64,000 nucleotides of DNA, taken from positions 992,001 through 1,056,000 of the forward strand of contig OZ251484.1 of NCBI GenBank assembly GCA_965242665.1, read 5' to 3'. The stretch is from VXLM01 sp965242665. Its GTDB lineage: Bacteria; Chloroflexota; Dehalococcoidia; Lucifugimonadales; VXLM01. A program made the translations under genes and the position numbers. Below the pieces are notes generated by a model. It saw only the letters and a list, made by a program, of their open reading frames with translations. It did not search any database and was not told where the DNA came from. How positions within the stretch are numbered: position 1 is the stretch's first letter; the number at the start of each line of letters is the position of its first letter. Below, piece after piece: positions 43,391 to 52,400 of this stretch.

Positions 43391-44500
43391 ATGGAACGAC
43401 CGATCTTCAAGCCCATCGGGACGAATACGGAAGAGTTGGACACTCCTTCGCTAATCGTGGACGTGGAGTCGCTTGATCACAACATCGCAGCGATGGCGTC
43501 CTTCTTCGCGGACCGTCCTGCCAAGCTGCGGCCGCACGTCGAGACGCATAGGACGCCTGCGATCGCGCACAAGCAGATGGCAGCGGGCGGCCACGCCGGG
43601 GGGATTGCGGTCTCTACCGTCGGACAAGCGGAGGTATTCGCGCAGAACGGGTTCCATGACCTATTCGTGGCGAACTTGATCGTGACGCCGCAGAAGATCA
43701 CGCGGCTTTGCGCCCTGGCGAGACAAGTGAAGATCGGCGTTGCGGTCGACAGCTTGGCCAACGCCGCGGATCTGTCCGCGGCCGCGTCGGCCGGCGGCGT
43801 CCGCTTGGACGTTGCTGTGTATGTCAATACGCGGCTGAACCTGTACGGGGTGGAGCCAGGCAGACCGGCGGTCGAGCTGGCAAAAGCGGTCGTCGATTCG
43901 CCGGGACTGAATTTCGCCGGGCTGATGACGCACGAGGGCCGCATCCTATGCGAGGATTCGGAGGACACGGCGAAGGAAACGAGGGCGGCGGTGCAGCCGG
44001 TTCTCGACACGCGGGAGGATATAGAGCGGGCGGGCATCGAGGCGCCTGCCGTGCGAGCCGGGGGAACGTCGAACTACGAGGTCGTTGGAGGGCTCGACGG
44101 CATTGGCGAGGTGCTTGCAGGCTCGTATGCGCTGATGGACGCTCGACACTCGCCGCACAAACCGCAATTCAAGGTTGCAGGACGGGTGATGGCTACGGTA
44201 ACAAGCAGGCCGGAGCGCGGTTATATGATTACCGACGGCGGACAGAAGGCCATCGGCGCGGATACGGGGTTCCCAACGATCGACAATTTGCAGAACCCGC
44301 GAGTCAAGGGACTCAGCGCAGAGCACGGCAGCATCTACTTCGATGAGGCGAACGGCGGCAGTCCGAAGCTTGGGGACAAGATATGGTGTACCCCCTGGGA
44401 TGCGGCGACCTGCGCCAACCTGCACGACTACATGTTCGCAGTTCGACACGGCAAGCTCGAATCTGTTTGGCACATCTCCGCCAGGGGACGATACCAATAG
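43391..44500 (+). CDS. DSD1/D-threonine-aldolase-like protein lacking the PLP lysine
   Basis: This 369-residue protein has the alanine-racemase-like barrel and C-terminal domain of D-threonine aldolase / D-serine dehydratase: DTPSLIVDVESLDHNI, GIAVSTVGQAEVFAQNG, VRAGGTSNYEVVGGL and a metal-binding C terminus with WDAATCANLHDYM. In this family PLP is held by the lysine of an RPHxKTHK motif; here it reads RPHVETHRT (codon GAG), so the Schiff-base lysine is missing. It may be inactive, use PLP non-covalently or have a new role. AGGAGGGCGG precedes the ATG. A paralogue with the lysine follows directly. Confidence 0.82.
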   Translation: MERPIFKPIGTNTEELDTPSLIVDVESLDHNIAAMASFFADRPAKLRPHVETHRTPAIAHKQMAAGGHAGGIAVSTVGQAEVFAQNGFHDLFVANLIVTPQKITRLCALARQVKIGVAVDSLANAADLSAAASAGGVRLDVAVYVNTRLNLYGVEPGRPAVELAKAVVDSPGLNFAGLMTHEGRILCEDSEDTAKETRAAVQPVLDTREDIERAGIEAPAVRAGGTSNYEVVGGLDGIGEVLAGSYALMDARHSPHKPQFKVAGRVMATVTSRPERGYMITDGGQKAIGADTGFPTIDNLQNPRVKGLSAEHGSIYFDEANGGSPKLGDKIWCTPWDAATCANLHDYMFAVRHGKLESVWHISARGRYQ

Positions 44501-44514
44501 ACTGTAGCAACGCG

Positions 44515-44555
44515 GCGCCAGAGACGCCGTATCCCGCGCGAGAGGCGTCTGGCGC
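44515..44555 (+). promoter_or_regulatory. Intercistronic hairpin between the two DSD1-like genes
   Basis: GCGCCAGAGACGC pairs with GCGTCTGGCGC across an 18-base loop region. The stem sits between the stop of the first gene and the GGAGGGGAGG ribosome site of the second. There is no T-run, so RNA stabilisation or processing is as likely as termination. Confidence 0.4.
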
Positions 44556-44584
44556 GGAATCATCCGTTCGGAGGGGAGGACAAG

Positions 44585-45685
44585 ATGCGCGATTACCGAT
44601 GTGAACCGGGTACTCCCATCAGCGACCTGGATACGCCGTGCCTGATAGTGGAAATGGACGCATTGGAGAACAACTACCGCGTGGCGGCAGAGGCGTACCG
44701 CGATACCGTCTGCAAGATCCGCCAGCACACCAAGAACGTAAAGAGCCCGCTTCTGGCCAAGATGCAGATGGAGTTCGGGGGATCGAATGGGGGAGTGTGC
44801 ACGGCCAAGGTCGCGGAGGCAGAGGTCATGATCGAGGGGGGAATTACGGACGTCCTGATTCCGAACCAGATCGTCACCCGCGACAAGTTGGCGCGCCTCT
44901 GCGCTCTGGCCGTGCGCGGAGACGTGAAGATATGCGCGGACAGCGTTGAGAACGTTCGCGCCGTCTCAGAGGCGGCCTCGCGGAACGGCGTGGAGATTGG
45001 GATCCTCATCGAAGTCGATACGTCGATGGGGCGGGCAGGAGTGCGGGGGCAGCGCGCCGCGGTCGAGATCGCCAGAGCAGCGCGCGACCTGCCGGGTGTG
45101 GCATTTCGAGGGGTGATGAGCCACCAAAACGTCGGAGACTCCTTCCGGAAGGAAGAGCGACACGCGCGGGGCAGGGAAACGATCCAAATATGCTTGGACG
45201 CCAAGAACGTCGTGGAAGCAGCGGGAATTCCCGTCGAGATCGTATCCAGTGGAGAGACGTTCAGCTACGACGTTGCGGCGCAGATCGACGGCGTAACCGA
45301 AGTAGAGGGGGGGACGTATGCCCTGATGTCCACCGGCTACGCATACATGACGGAGTTCCAAATCGCAGGAAAGGTGCTGGGCACGGTCGTTAGCGCGCCG
45401 CGGCCTGGGATGGTCATCGGGGATGTTGGAACGCGCGCCATGGCCGGGCCGAGCGGCGTGATCCCCTCGGTCGACGGGCTGACGGGGGTCGAAGTCGAGT
45501 CGATTCACGACGAGCATATCGTACTGAGCGTCGACGGGGATGCAGAGTTGAGCGTGGGAGACAAGTTCAAGCTACTGCCGGCGCATCAGGATATGCTCGT
45601 CAACCGCTGGGACGAATACGCGGCGGTGCGGAACGGCGTCGTGGAAGAGGTATGGGAAATCCCCGGACGAGGCTGCTATCACTAG
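44585..45685 (+). CDS. DSD1/D-threonine-aldolase-like PLP enzyme
   Basis: The 366-residue paralogue of the preceding gene keeps the PLP lysine: IRQHTKNVKSPLLAKMQ aligns the first K with the catalytic position of RPHxKTHK. Further motifs are DTPCLIVEMDALENNYR, GVCTAKVAEAEVMIEGG, DTSMGRAGVRGQRAAVEIA and IVSSGETFSYDV. Family members cleave D-threonine to glycine and acetaldehyde or dehydrate D-serine, with a divalent metal at the C terminus (LLPAHQDMLVNRWDEY; a His replaces Cys or vice versa among relatives). A GGAGGGGAGG site stands upstream. It may dimerise with its neighbour, which lacks the lysine. Confidence 0.85.
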   Translation: MRDYRCEPGTPISDLDTPCLIVEMDALENNYRVAAEAYRDTVCKIRQHTKNVKSPLLAKMQMEFGGSNGGVCTAKVAEAEVMIEGGITDVLIPNQIVTRDKLARLCALAVRGDVKICADSVENVRAVSEAASRNGVEIGILIEVDTSMGRAGVRGQRAAVEIARAARDLPGVAFRGVMSHQNVGDSFRKEERHARGRETIQICLDAKNVVEAAGIPVEIVSSGETFSYDVAAQIDGVTEVEGGTYALMSTGYAYMTEFQIAGKVLGTVVSAPRPGMVIGDVGTRAMAGPSGVIPSVDGLTGVEVESIHDEHIVLSVDGDAELSVGDKFKLLPAHQDMLVNRWDEYAAVRNGVVEEVWEIPGRGCYH

Positions 45686-45696
45686 GAGGCTGGAAG

Positions 45697-46302
45697 GTGT
45701 ACCTGCAGAGGCGGCGGATGCTTGCACGCGCGGCGGCGATGCCGAGATGGGCGAGGGCGAGGATCGCGCTGTTCGCCGCCCTGGCGCTCCTCGCCGCGGC
45801 GTGCGGACGAGGGGAAGACCCCACGCTGCTGCCAGACGATACCGGGCCGCCTCCAACGATCGAGAGACTGCAGGCGCGAGCGAACGAAGCCACGAAAGCG
45901 TTGAACGAAGGACGCTGGCTGGACTTCTATGAATTCAAGAGCCCGCGTTCGGTACAGCCGCGCATTCCCTACGGACTGCCCCTAGTCCAGCTGTGCACGA
46001 AAGAGCAATTCATATTCGACACCGGCACGAAAGTCGCCAAACTCCGCGCGCTGGCAGGACTCTACGGGGACGAGCCGTTGAAGTGGGAGATCGTCGAGGT
46101 GACGACTGACGAGACCAAGGAGCGATTCGGCCTGGTGCGGCTGGACATTCTCCACGAAGGGACGCTCGTTACCGACGAGTTCCACGACTATCTCGGAGAG
46201 ACAGCGGACGGGGCGCGATGGGTGCATATCGACGGAGAATGGTGGGTGGAGCCGGCGGACTGGGACGAGGGATGCCACCAGGACCGCCCGTTCGGGGTGT
46301 AG
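45697..46302 (+). CDS. Hypothetical lipoprotein
   Basis: I do not recognise the family. The 201-residue product starts with a basic stretch, a hydrophobic segment and the lipobox LLAAACGRGED, so it should be lipid-anchored on the outer side of the membrane. The mature part has helical ERLQARANEATKALNEGRW, then alternating beta segments and a Trp-rich end GEWWVEPADWDEGC, similar in style to NTF2-like or DUF4878-type lipoproteins. The GTG at 45697 has AGGAGG seven bases upstream. It follows the DSD1-like gene by 11 bases. The 142-base gap after it holds nothing I recognise. Confidence 0.7.
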   Translation: MYLQRRRMLARAAAMPRWARARIALFAALALLAAACGRGEDPTLLPDDTGPPPTIERLQARANEATKALNEGRWLDFYEFKSPRSVQPRIPYGLPLVQLCTKEQFIFDTGTKVAKLRALAGLYGDEPLKWEIVEVTTDETKERFGLVRLDILHEGTLVTDEFHDYLGETADGARWVHIDGEWWVEPADWDEGCHQDRPFGV

Positions 46303-46444
46303 CGGCAGGGCATACCTCCACACGGGCTTGATTCCCGGGGGCGTATGAGAACCCCAGCCCTCTAGCGGCGCAAGAGACCCCCATCGGATTGCGTTCCTGC
46401 ATTCGCGCGCACGGGACAGGCGCGCCTCGGGGGCATGTGGGGGA

Positions 46445-47758
46445 TCAGCGTCTGCGGCGGAAGCGGCGCGCGCCGAATGCGGCCCCCAAGGGCGCGGCAA
46501 GCAGCAACAAGTTGGCGGCCGCTGTGGACGCAGGCGGCTGACCGTCGTCAGCGGATGCGTTGCAATCGAACAACCAGCCTCTGTATCTCTCGGAAGATGG
46601 CTCCAGCGTCGATACGGGGGCAACGGTCGGCGCAGGCGTGACCGTTGGGGGCGGCGTAGATGTTGGAGGCACCGGCGTCGGCGTGGCCGTCGGCACGGGC
46701 GTGAACGTCGGTATTGGCGTCGCAGTCGGTGTGGCCGTGGGCACGGGCGTGAACGTCGGGACGGGCGTCGCCGTGGGCGTGCGGGTCGGCACGGGCGTGA
46801 ACGTTGGGACGGGCGTCGGCGTGTCCGTCGGCGCGGGCACGGGGGTGGATGTCGGAGGAAGCGGCGTCGGCGTGTCCGTGGCCACAGGCGCGGGGGTCGG
46901 GATGCCGACGAACGTCAAGACGAACGCCCCCTCGAACGTTCCCCCTTCGAATGTGTCCACGCTTGCGGACTTGAAGCCGTCCAAGTAGAACTCGACTGGA
47001 CTACCGACGAGGCTGGAGCTTACGGGGCCGACGACGAGGTTTTGATACGCTTGCCCGACGATGAGGGCCGGCTGCGACACGTATTCGCCGACGCGCGCCA
47101 CGAGCTCCGCGCCATCAGGGACGACGCCGCCAGCTATCACGATGGCCCCGGCGTATATGGCGGGGGACGCGGTGGCAGGCGTGGGTGTCGGCGTGATAGT
47201 CGGAGGCGCGGGAGTCGGCGTGCTCGTCGAGGGCACAGGGGTAGCCGTCGGCGTTGGGGACGGAGTGACTAGGTTGGGAAAGGTTAGCTGGAAGCCTGCC
47301 TTGATTACTTGACTCGGCGGATCAGGGGGAGCCTGTACGAAGAGGTAGTCCACGGTCTCCGCCGCAACCACGTCCTCGGTGATGTGGAAGGTTACGGGTT
47401 GGCCGTTCGAAGAAACGTCGTCGGATCCGATGGCCAACCCAGCGTACTTGCCGCCGATGACAGGGACGAGTGCGGACGTGAATTCTCCCACTCTGGCGTA
47501 GATGAACGTGCAGTCGGGCAAGGGATCGTCCCCGACGGATGCTGTCCCCGAGAATGACATGGGGAAGGCGGGGAGGATTCCCCGCGCGGTCGTCGTCGCG
47601 GTGGGAGAGACCAGCGGTTCGGGGGTTGGCGTCGGCGTCGGGGGCGTGCACATCTCGGACTGCGCCTGCGCGATGGAGGAAGGCGGAGACAGGGCGACAT
47701 AGAGGATGCTTGCGGCAAAGGCCGCGGCGACGATAGAGAGGACGAAGATCTTGATCAT
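46445..47758 (-). CDS. Secreted Thr/Pro-rich surface protein with C-terminal anchor
   Basis: The 437-residue protein has an N-terminal membrane or signal segment, then two related beta domains (about 55-170 and 205-295; the first with PDCTFIYARVGEF, the second with ELVARVGEYVS), separated by Pro-Thr linkers. A longer linker of TPTP and PVPT repeats follows. It ends ANLLLLAAPLGAAFGARRFRRRR: a hydrophobic helix and an Arg tail, which looks like a C-terminal sorting or membrane anchor signal. The downstream neighbour in the genome has the same plan and ending. Function is unknown; cell-surface binding or structure is inferred. Confidence 0.72.
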   Translation of the reverse strand: MIKIFVLSIVAAAFAASILYVALSPPSSIAQAQSEMCTPPTPTPTPEPLVSPTATTTARGILPAFPMSFSGTASVGDDPLPDCTFIYARVGEFTSALVPVIGGKYAGLAIGSDDVSSNGQPVTFHITEDVVAAETVDYLFVQAPPDPPSQVIKAGFQLTFPNLVTPSPTPTATPVPSTSTPTPAPPTITPTPTPATASPAIYAGAIVIAGGVVPDGAELVARVGEYVSQPALIVGQAYQNLVVGPVSSSLVGSPVEFYLDGFKSASVDTFEGGTFEGAFVLTFVGIPTPAPVATDTPTPLPPTSTPVPAPTDTPTPVPTFTPVPTRTPTATPVPTFTPVPTATPTATPIPTFTPVPTATPTPVPPTSTPPPTVTPAPTVAPVSTLEPSSERYRGWLFDCNASADDGQPPASTAAANLLLLAAPLGAAFGARRFRRRR

Positions 47759-47849
47759 TGAAGATACCTTCGCGCGTCCTCCGGACTATCGCCCGCGGTT
47801 CCGGCGTGGCGGCTCGCGGGGGGCATCCGGAGGGCGCGGGTTGCGTGTG

Positions 47850-49154
47850 TCATGGTCTGCGGCGGAAGCGGCGCGCCGCGTATGCCGCCCCCAAAGGCGC
47901 GGCAAGCAACAGCAAGTTGGCGGCCGCAGCAGGAGTCGGCGTCGCGTCGTCGCCACCCGTCCGGTTGCAGCTGATGAAGCCGCCGGACGGCTCCGGCGTA
48001 GCGGTCGCAGTCGGAGCCGGCGTTGACGTCGGAGGCTCCGGTGTAGCGGTCGCGGTCGGAGCCGGCGTAGACGTCGGAGGAACCGGCGTCGGCGTGCGCG
48101 TCGGAATCGGCGTGCGAGTCGGGCGCAGTGTCGGCACAGGCGTGGGCGTGTCCGGCGGAACTGGCGTCGCAGTCGGCGGCACCGGCGTGGGCGTGTCCGG
48201 CGGAACTGGCGTTGCAGTCGGCGGAACAGGCGTCTCCGTCGGGGGGACTGGCGTTGCAGTCGGCGGAACTGGCGTCGGGAAGTCCAAGAAGGTTATGGCG
48301 AAGCCGGGCCTGAACGCGCCACTCTCGAAGGTATCGGTGTTGGCCGCCTTGACGCCGTTCAAGTAGAACTCGATGCTCTGCCCGATGAAGCTAGAGCTCC
48401 CCGGGGCGACGACGAGGCTTACGTAGGTTTGCCCGGAGATGACCGCCGGAAGGGATGTGTAATCCCCAATCCGCGCCACGAGCTGCGCGCCCTCAGGGAC
48501 GAGCCCCCCGGCAACGATGATCGGGCCGCCCAAGTAGACCGCCGGCTCGGCAGTGAGCGGCGTCGGCGTCGGCGTAGCCGTATCCGCTGAAGGCAGCGGC
48601 GTCGCCGTCGCAGGGCCCATAGGCACCGATGTACTCGTCGGCGTCGCAGTAGGCGTGACCAGATGCGGAAAGGTCAGGCTGAAGCCGGTCTTGATGCTCT
48701 GCGTCGGAGGATCGGGGGGAGACTGCGTGAAGAAATAGAGCGCGGTCTCGGCGGCCACGACGTCCTCCGCAAGATGGAACGTCACCGTCTGGTTGAGTGC
48801 GGAGGAATCCTCCGCATAGATGGCCAGATTGCGATAGGCGCCGTCCACGACCGGAACGAAGCCAGACACCCTATCGCCCACCTTGGCATAGATGAACGTA
48901 CAATCGGGAATGGCGGCGCCGTCGACGGTCGCCCCGCCCGAAAATATCATGGGAAACAGTGGAATCGTCCCCGCCGTCGCAGGCAGAGGCGTCGCCGTCG
49001 GCGCGTTGGGCACGGGAGTCGGCGTAGGCGTAGATGTGGGAGCCGCGCACACAGTCGCCGTCTGCGCGAGCGTCGGAGGCGCGGACAGCGCGAAATAGAG
49101 CGAACCCGCCGCCACGATTGCGGCAGTTATCGACAGCGCGACGATCTTGTTCAT
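47850..49154 (-). CDS. Paralogous Thr/Pro-rich surface protein with C-terminal anchor
   Basis: This 434-residue protein is a paralogue of the product of 46445-47758. It has an N-terminal signal or anchor segment, a first domain with IPDCTFIYAKVGDRVSGFVPV, a Pro-Thr linker, a second domain with AQLVARIGDYTSLPAV, a long PVPPTATP repeat and the same end, ANLLLLAAPLGAAYAARRFRRRP. The conserved pairing of a Cys-containing first domain and an anchor suggests both are exported by the same route. The gap between the two genes is 91 bases, so they are probably co-transcribed. Confidence 0.72.
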   Translation of the reverse strand: MNKIVALSITAAIVAAGSLYFALSAPPTLAQTATVCAAPTSTPTPTPVPNAPTATPLPATAGTIPLFPMIFSGGATVDGAAIPDCTFIYAKVGDRVSGFVPVVDGAYRNLAIYAEDSSALNQTVTFHLAEDVVAAETALYFFTQSPPDPPTQSIKTGFSLTFPHLVTPTATPTSTSVPMGPATATPLPSADTATPTPTPLTAEPAVYLGGPIIVAGGLVPEGAQLVARIGDYTSLPAVISGQTYVSLVVAPGSSSFIGQSIEFYLNGVKAANTDTFESGAFRPGFAITFLDFPTPVPPTATPVPPTETPVPPTATPVPPDTPTPVPPTATPVPPDTPTPVPTLRPTRTPIPTRTPTPVPPTSTPAPTATATPEPPTSTPAPTATATPEPSGGFISCNRTGGDDATPTPAAAANLLLLAAPLGAAYAARRFRRRP

Positions 49155-49249
49155 CTAATATGCCTCTCCATGCGCCCCGCCCATCCAACAACGAGTGCGC
49201 GTCCTTGTCTTTGCGTTCCAGTTCTCTTCATGCGATGGTCATTCAAGGT

Positions 49250-49325
49250 GGTGTCTCCGTCATTCCCCGCGGCCTCCGTCATTCCCGTCCGGGCCTCCGT
49301 CATTCCCGCGCAGGCGGGAATCTCA
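49250..49325. repeat. Short 21-bp repeat group with terminal palindrome
   Basis: Three units of the type CCTCCGTCATTCCCG are followed by ATTCCCGCGCAGGCGGGAAT. This is the same repeat family as the arrays near 31.8 and 55.6 kb, here in a small cluster in the 289-base gap between two surface-protein genes. Confidence 0.7.
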
Positions 49326-49443
49326 CGCCCCACCCTCAACCGAACGGCGGGAACCTTGGGCAAGAATGCCCTCCCCCTCACTGCATGAGGAGGAGGGCAT
49401 TCACTTCACCTCTTCGCCTGAGTCAGGCTGCGGTGGCCGCGCC

Positions 49444-52400
49444 TTACGGCACGAGCACCTTGGCCTTGCTCATGTAGACCCAGTAGCCGGTGCCCACATT
49501 GAGGTTGTCATCGTCGCCGACCACGGTGTAGCGGTCGGTCGACGCATCGTACTGGTACGCGCGCAGGATGTCCCCGCGGACGTAACTCGTCGCAGTGCGA
49601 AGGCCATCGCCAGACTTCTTCGTCCCCGTGATGTCGAGGACTGGAAGCAGGTTCCAACCCTGCACCAGGTTGACGGTCGGCAACGGTACCACCCCGCCGC
49701 CGCCAACGGCGACCACAGGAACCTTGATCGACTGGAAGGACTCGGTGAATATCCAGTACCCGACTCCGCCAGTGATCTCACTGAGCGTCCCTGCGAACAT
49801 CCCGTCCTCGCCGCGCGTGGCGCTGAGCCAGCCGCCGGCAACCTTCGGGTCGTAGGTGATTACGACCGTGGCCGGGTGATCGGCAGGAATCACGTCGTTG
49901 ATAGCCGTCATCTGCGGCGACGCAGGCAGCGATACCAGGTTCCAACCCGGCGTCAACTTGATCTCGAACGGATCGGGATCCTTGACCTCGAACTTGATCT
50001 TCACGTCGCTCTTGAGACGGTTGCTGAGCTCGTCCTGACCGTTGAAGCTCAGCTCGTAGTCCCCGAGCTCGAGCCCGCGAACTGCGATGAGCAACCGGTT
50101 CTTCGTCGGCTTCGTCACGTTGAACGTGTACGAGGTCTCCTCGTCGATTGCCACCGAGCTCCGAGCGCTCGTCATGTCTCCCGTAGGAGTATCCACGTCG
50201 TAGGTCTCGTCCCCAACCTTGATCTTGAGGTTGGTCACATCGACCGTGCCGTGGGTGTCCAGGCTCTTGAAGGACAGGTTGTCGTCGTCCGCAACGGCGG
50301 CAATGTCGGCCGCGTCGTTGGTGAGCTCGGCCGTGTCATCGTCCTTGTCGTCCGTGCCCTTGTTGTCGGTGATCCGACCGTACTCCTTGCCCTCACTGTC
50401 CCACTCGATGGTGATGAACGGGTTACGAGTCGTGACGGCGTACGTCTCCGAGGTATCGATGGACGTGATAGCCGCCTGGCCTGGGAGCGTGACGCTGGTC
50501 TGCGCCGGCAAGGACTTGTCGATCTCAATCGTCGTGGAGTCCTCGTCGTCGGCCTTGGCCTTGCCCAAACTGCGCGGGTTGGCGCTGGTGTCCAACACGT
50601 CCACGTTCACGTTGTACGCGAACGGCTGCACAGGAGCCTTGAACGTCGCTCGATACAGGTCGCTCCCCGCAAGGGTCGCGGCCGAAAGTCCGCTCACGCC
50701 CTGAGTGGGCGCGTTGGCCGTATCGTCCTGCCCGTCCCTCGACAACCGAATGGTCGGCGCGGTGAGCAGAGCCTCGTTGGACTCGACCTCGATGGTCACC
50801 TCCGACTGATGATAGTCGGGGTTGACGGTGACCTCGATGGTCGGCGATATGCCGTCCTGCGCCTGCTCGACCCGGAGACCGCCCTGCCGAGTGTTCCCCG
50901 CAAGGTCGTCGATTGGGCCAGACAAGCGAACGTCCGGACGGGCGTCCGATGCCATGGCAGGCACCGTCAGGTAGACGCTCTCAGCCTTCACCGCAGCCGC
51001 TACGGGCGCGGCCCCGTTCACGCGGAAGTCGTCGGCCTGCACCGTGTCGGCCTTGATATCCTCGTTGAACACCATGCGGACGGAGGTGTTCCTGGCCTTC
51101 GTGGCGTCGGTGACGACGTTGTTGTCGTCGTCGAGGTAGTTGCCAGTGATGGCGCCGTCAACGGTCTTCGGGTCCGCAGAGCCGCTGCTGCCATCGTAGT
51201 CGATGGTCACAGCGCCCAGCTGCGGAGCGACGGTGTCGATGCGGAGCTCGAAGAGGTCCGGCTCGACCGTGTTCGCGCCGTCGGCCTCCGCCTCATTCAC
51301 ATCCTCAGTAGCGGGATCGTCCACCGTTTTCGGCCCGTCCGCCGGGTTCTGGTCGCTTTCGGCCACGTTGCCCGCAATGTCCTGCGCGGTGACCGACCAC
51401 GTTATCAAGGTCTCCCCAGAGGGAACACCTCGGAGGGTGGCCTCTGCCCGGACGCCGCCCGCAATGCTGACGGTCGTAATCTGCTCCGCGTTGACCTCAT
51501 CGAAGCCGCCCGTGGTCGCAACCGATCCACCAGCCAGGTTCGTGGCCGTGACATTGAACGTGATGTACTTGAACAGCTCGCCGTCCTTCTCGAGGTTGAT
51601 TCCAGAGTCCGAGTCCGTAATCTCCGCTATCAGACGCGCAGAGGTGACACGAGTCGCCTCCTTGTGGAGCGGTGAGGTGACGCGGATGGTAGGCTTGGTG
51701 ACTTCGACCGTGGCGTTTGCGACCCTGCGCGTCCCGTCGTCATCGTAGGCGACGGTTATCAGCGCGCCTGGCGCGGCAGCAATAGCCGGCATGGACGCAG
51801 TGTCATGGGTCCAGCAGATGCGATAGCTCTGGCCATCGATCTCACGGTCTTCCCCATCATCTACCGTGCCGCCTTCGCCGCCCTCGCCGTCAGGGCCTTC
51901 ACACAGGGCCTTCTGGGGGTCGGCGGCGTCTTGGTCCTCGGGCTCAAGATTCATCAGCCATCCAAGGCGGGCGCTAGGTGGAATCGTCGCACGCGTCGCA
52001 ACCCGCAAATCGATCCACGTCGTGGTTGCAGTGTAGTCCCCATCACCGTTCAGGTCGATGCCGAGATTCATCTCGGTCGTCTGCACCGCCTCGGCGTCGG
52101 TGATGTCGTGACCAGGATTCCGACTACGGTGAGAGGCCGTGTTCGCCGTCCCAGCCCTCTCGCTCTGATCGCCGTCCGCCTTCAACCCGTCCAAGTTGAG
52201 GTTGATCTCGGACTCGATGACGCCAGGCTTCAGGTCGACGATATGCGTCGTCTGCGGAGCCGTCTGCGTCTTGAACGTCCGCGTAAACTTGCCGGTGTCC
52301 TTCCCCGTCTCCTGGAGGAGCAGCTTGACGCCGCGATTGTCCGTCGTGCTGGTGAGGCTGACCTCCGCGTTCTGCACGTCCGGAGCCAGGTAGGTCACCT

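Noticed and set aside
46560..48366. Gly/Val-rich plus-strand frames opposite the Thr/Pro-rich surface proteins (46560-46988, 47758-48366)
   Set aside because: They are the antisense reading of proline-threonine linker repeats.
49195..51675. 826-residue frame antisense to the large surface protein
   Set aside because: It is a GC-rich shadow of the signal-peptide-bearing protein on the other strand, with no domain pattern or ribosome site.
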